DNA of 5,439 bases, from contig JASHSA010000176.1 in NCBI GenBank assembly GCA_030037035.1, forward strand, positions 1-5,439. The letters are read 5' to 3'. The notes under the pieces were generated by a model that was not told the origin of the DNA, made no database searches, and saw nothing but the letters and a program-made list of their open reading frames with translations. The position numbers and the translations under genes were made by a program. Each line of letters starts with the position of its first letter. Positions within the stretch are counted from its first letter, which is position 1. This DNA comes from Thermoplasmata archaeon (lineage in GTDB: Archaea > Thermoplasmatota > Thermoplasmata > Lutacidiplasmatales > UBA184). Positions 5,436 through 5,439 of the stretch are shown piece by piece.

Positions 5436-5439
5436 GAGC

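Noticed and set aside
1..5439. CRISPR arrays, tRNA/rRNA genes, mobile elements, toxin-antitoxin or defence genes
   Set aside because: No repeat-spacer pattern, cloverleaf, transposase or terminal inverted repeats were seen. Nearly all bases are used by six ordinary genes in normal order, with no sign of insertion.

Overview
The window is a stretch of a very GC-rich archaeal chromosome. Third codon positions are almost all G or C, so long spurious open frames occur opposite every real gene. The archaeal assignment rests on three genes: an aIF1A-type translation initiation factor, a stand-alone Bud32 kinase of the KEOPS complex, and an archaeal-style agmatinase with a TATA-like box about 25 nt before its start. 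The proteins are arginine-rich rather than strongly acidic, which argues against a salt-in haloarchaeon. An uncultured GC-rich euryarchaeal or Thermoplasmatota-like lineage would fit, but this is inference.

Layout. Positions 1-1812 (minus strand) hold a two-gene lipid or branched-chain acyl-CoA oxidation operon: an enoyl-CoA hydratase (1812 to 1027), then an acyl-CoA dehydrogenase starting 3 nt after the hydratase stop and cut by the window edge (1023 to 1). Together they cover the first two beta-oxidation steps. Positions 1813-1962 form a divergent promoter region. Positions 1963-3507 (plus strand) hold agmatinase (speB) and, 15 nt later, the kinase bud32, probably co-transcribed. The bud32 and nnr genes converge with only 10 nt between them. 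Positions 3518-5435 (minus strand) hold an aIF1A gene followed after 7 nt by nnr, the bifunctional NAD(P)H-hydrate repair enzyme.

The content is mainly core metabolism, translation and tRNA modification. The only non-coding stretch of any size is the 150-nt divergent spacer. I see no tRNA, rRNA, CRISPR array, insertion sequence or phage gene, and no convincing undescribed system. The points most worth a second look are these: all five visible stop codons are TAG despite the high GC content; speB appears to be leaderless with a start downstream of the longest possible one; Bud32 is separate from Kae1 and has a degenerate DFG motif; and aIF1A carries an unusual acidic N-terminal extension whose start is ambiguous.
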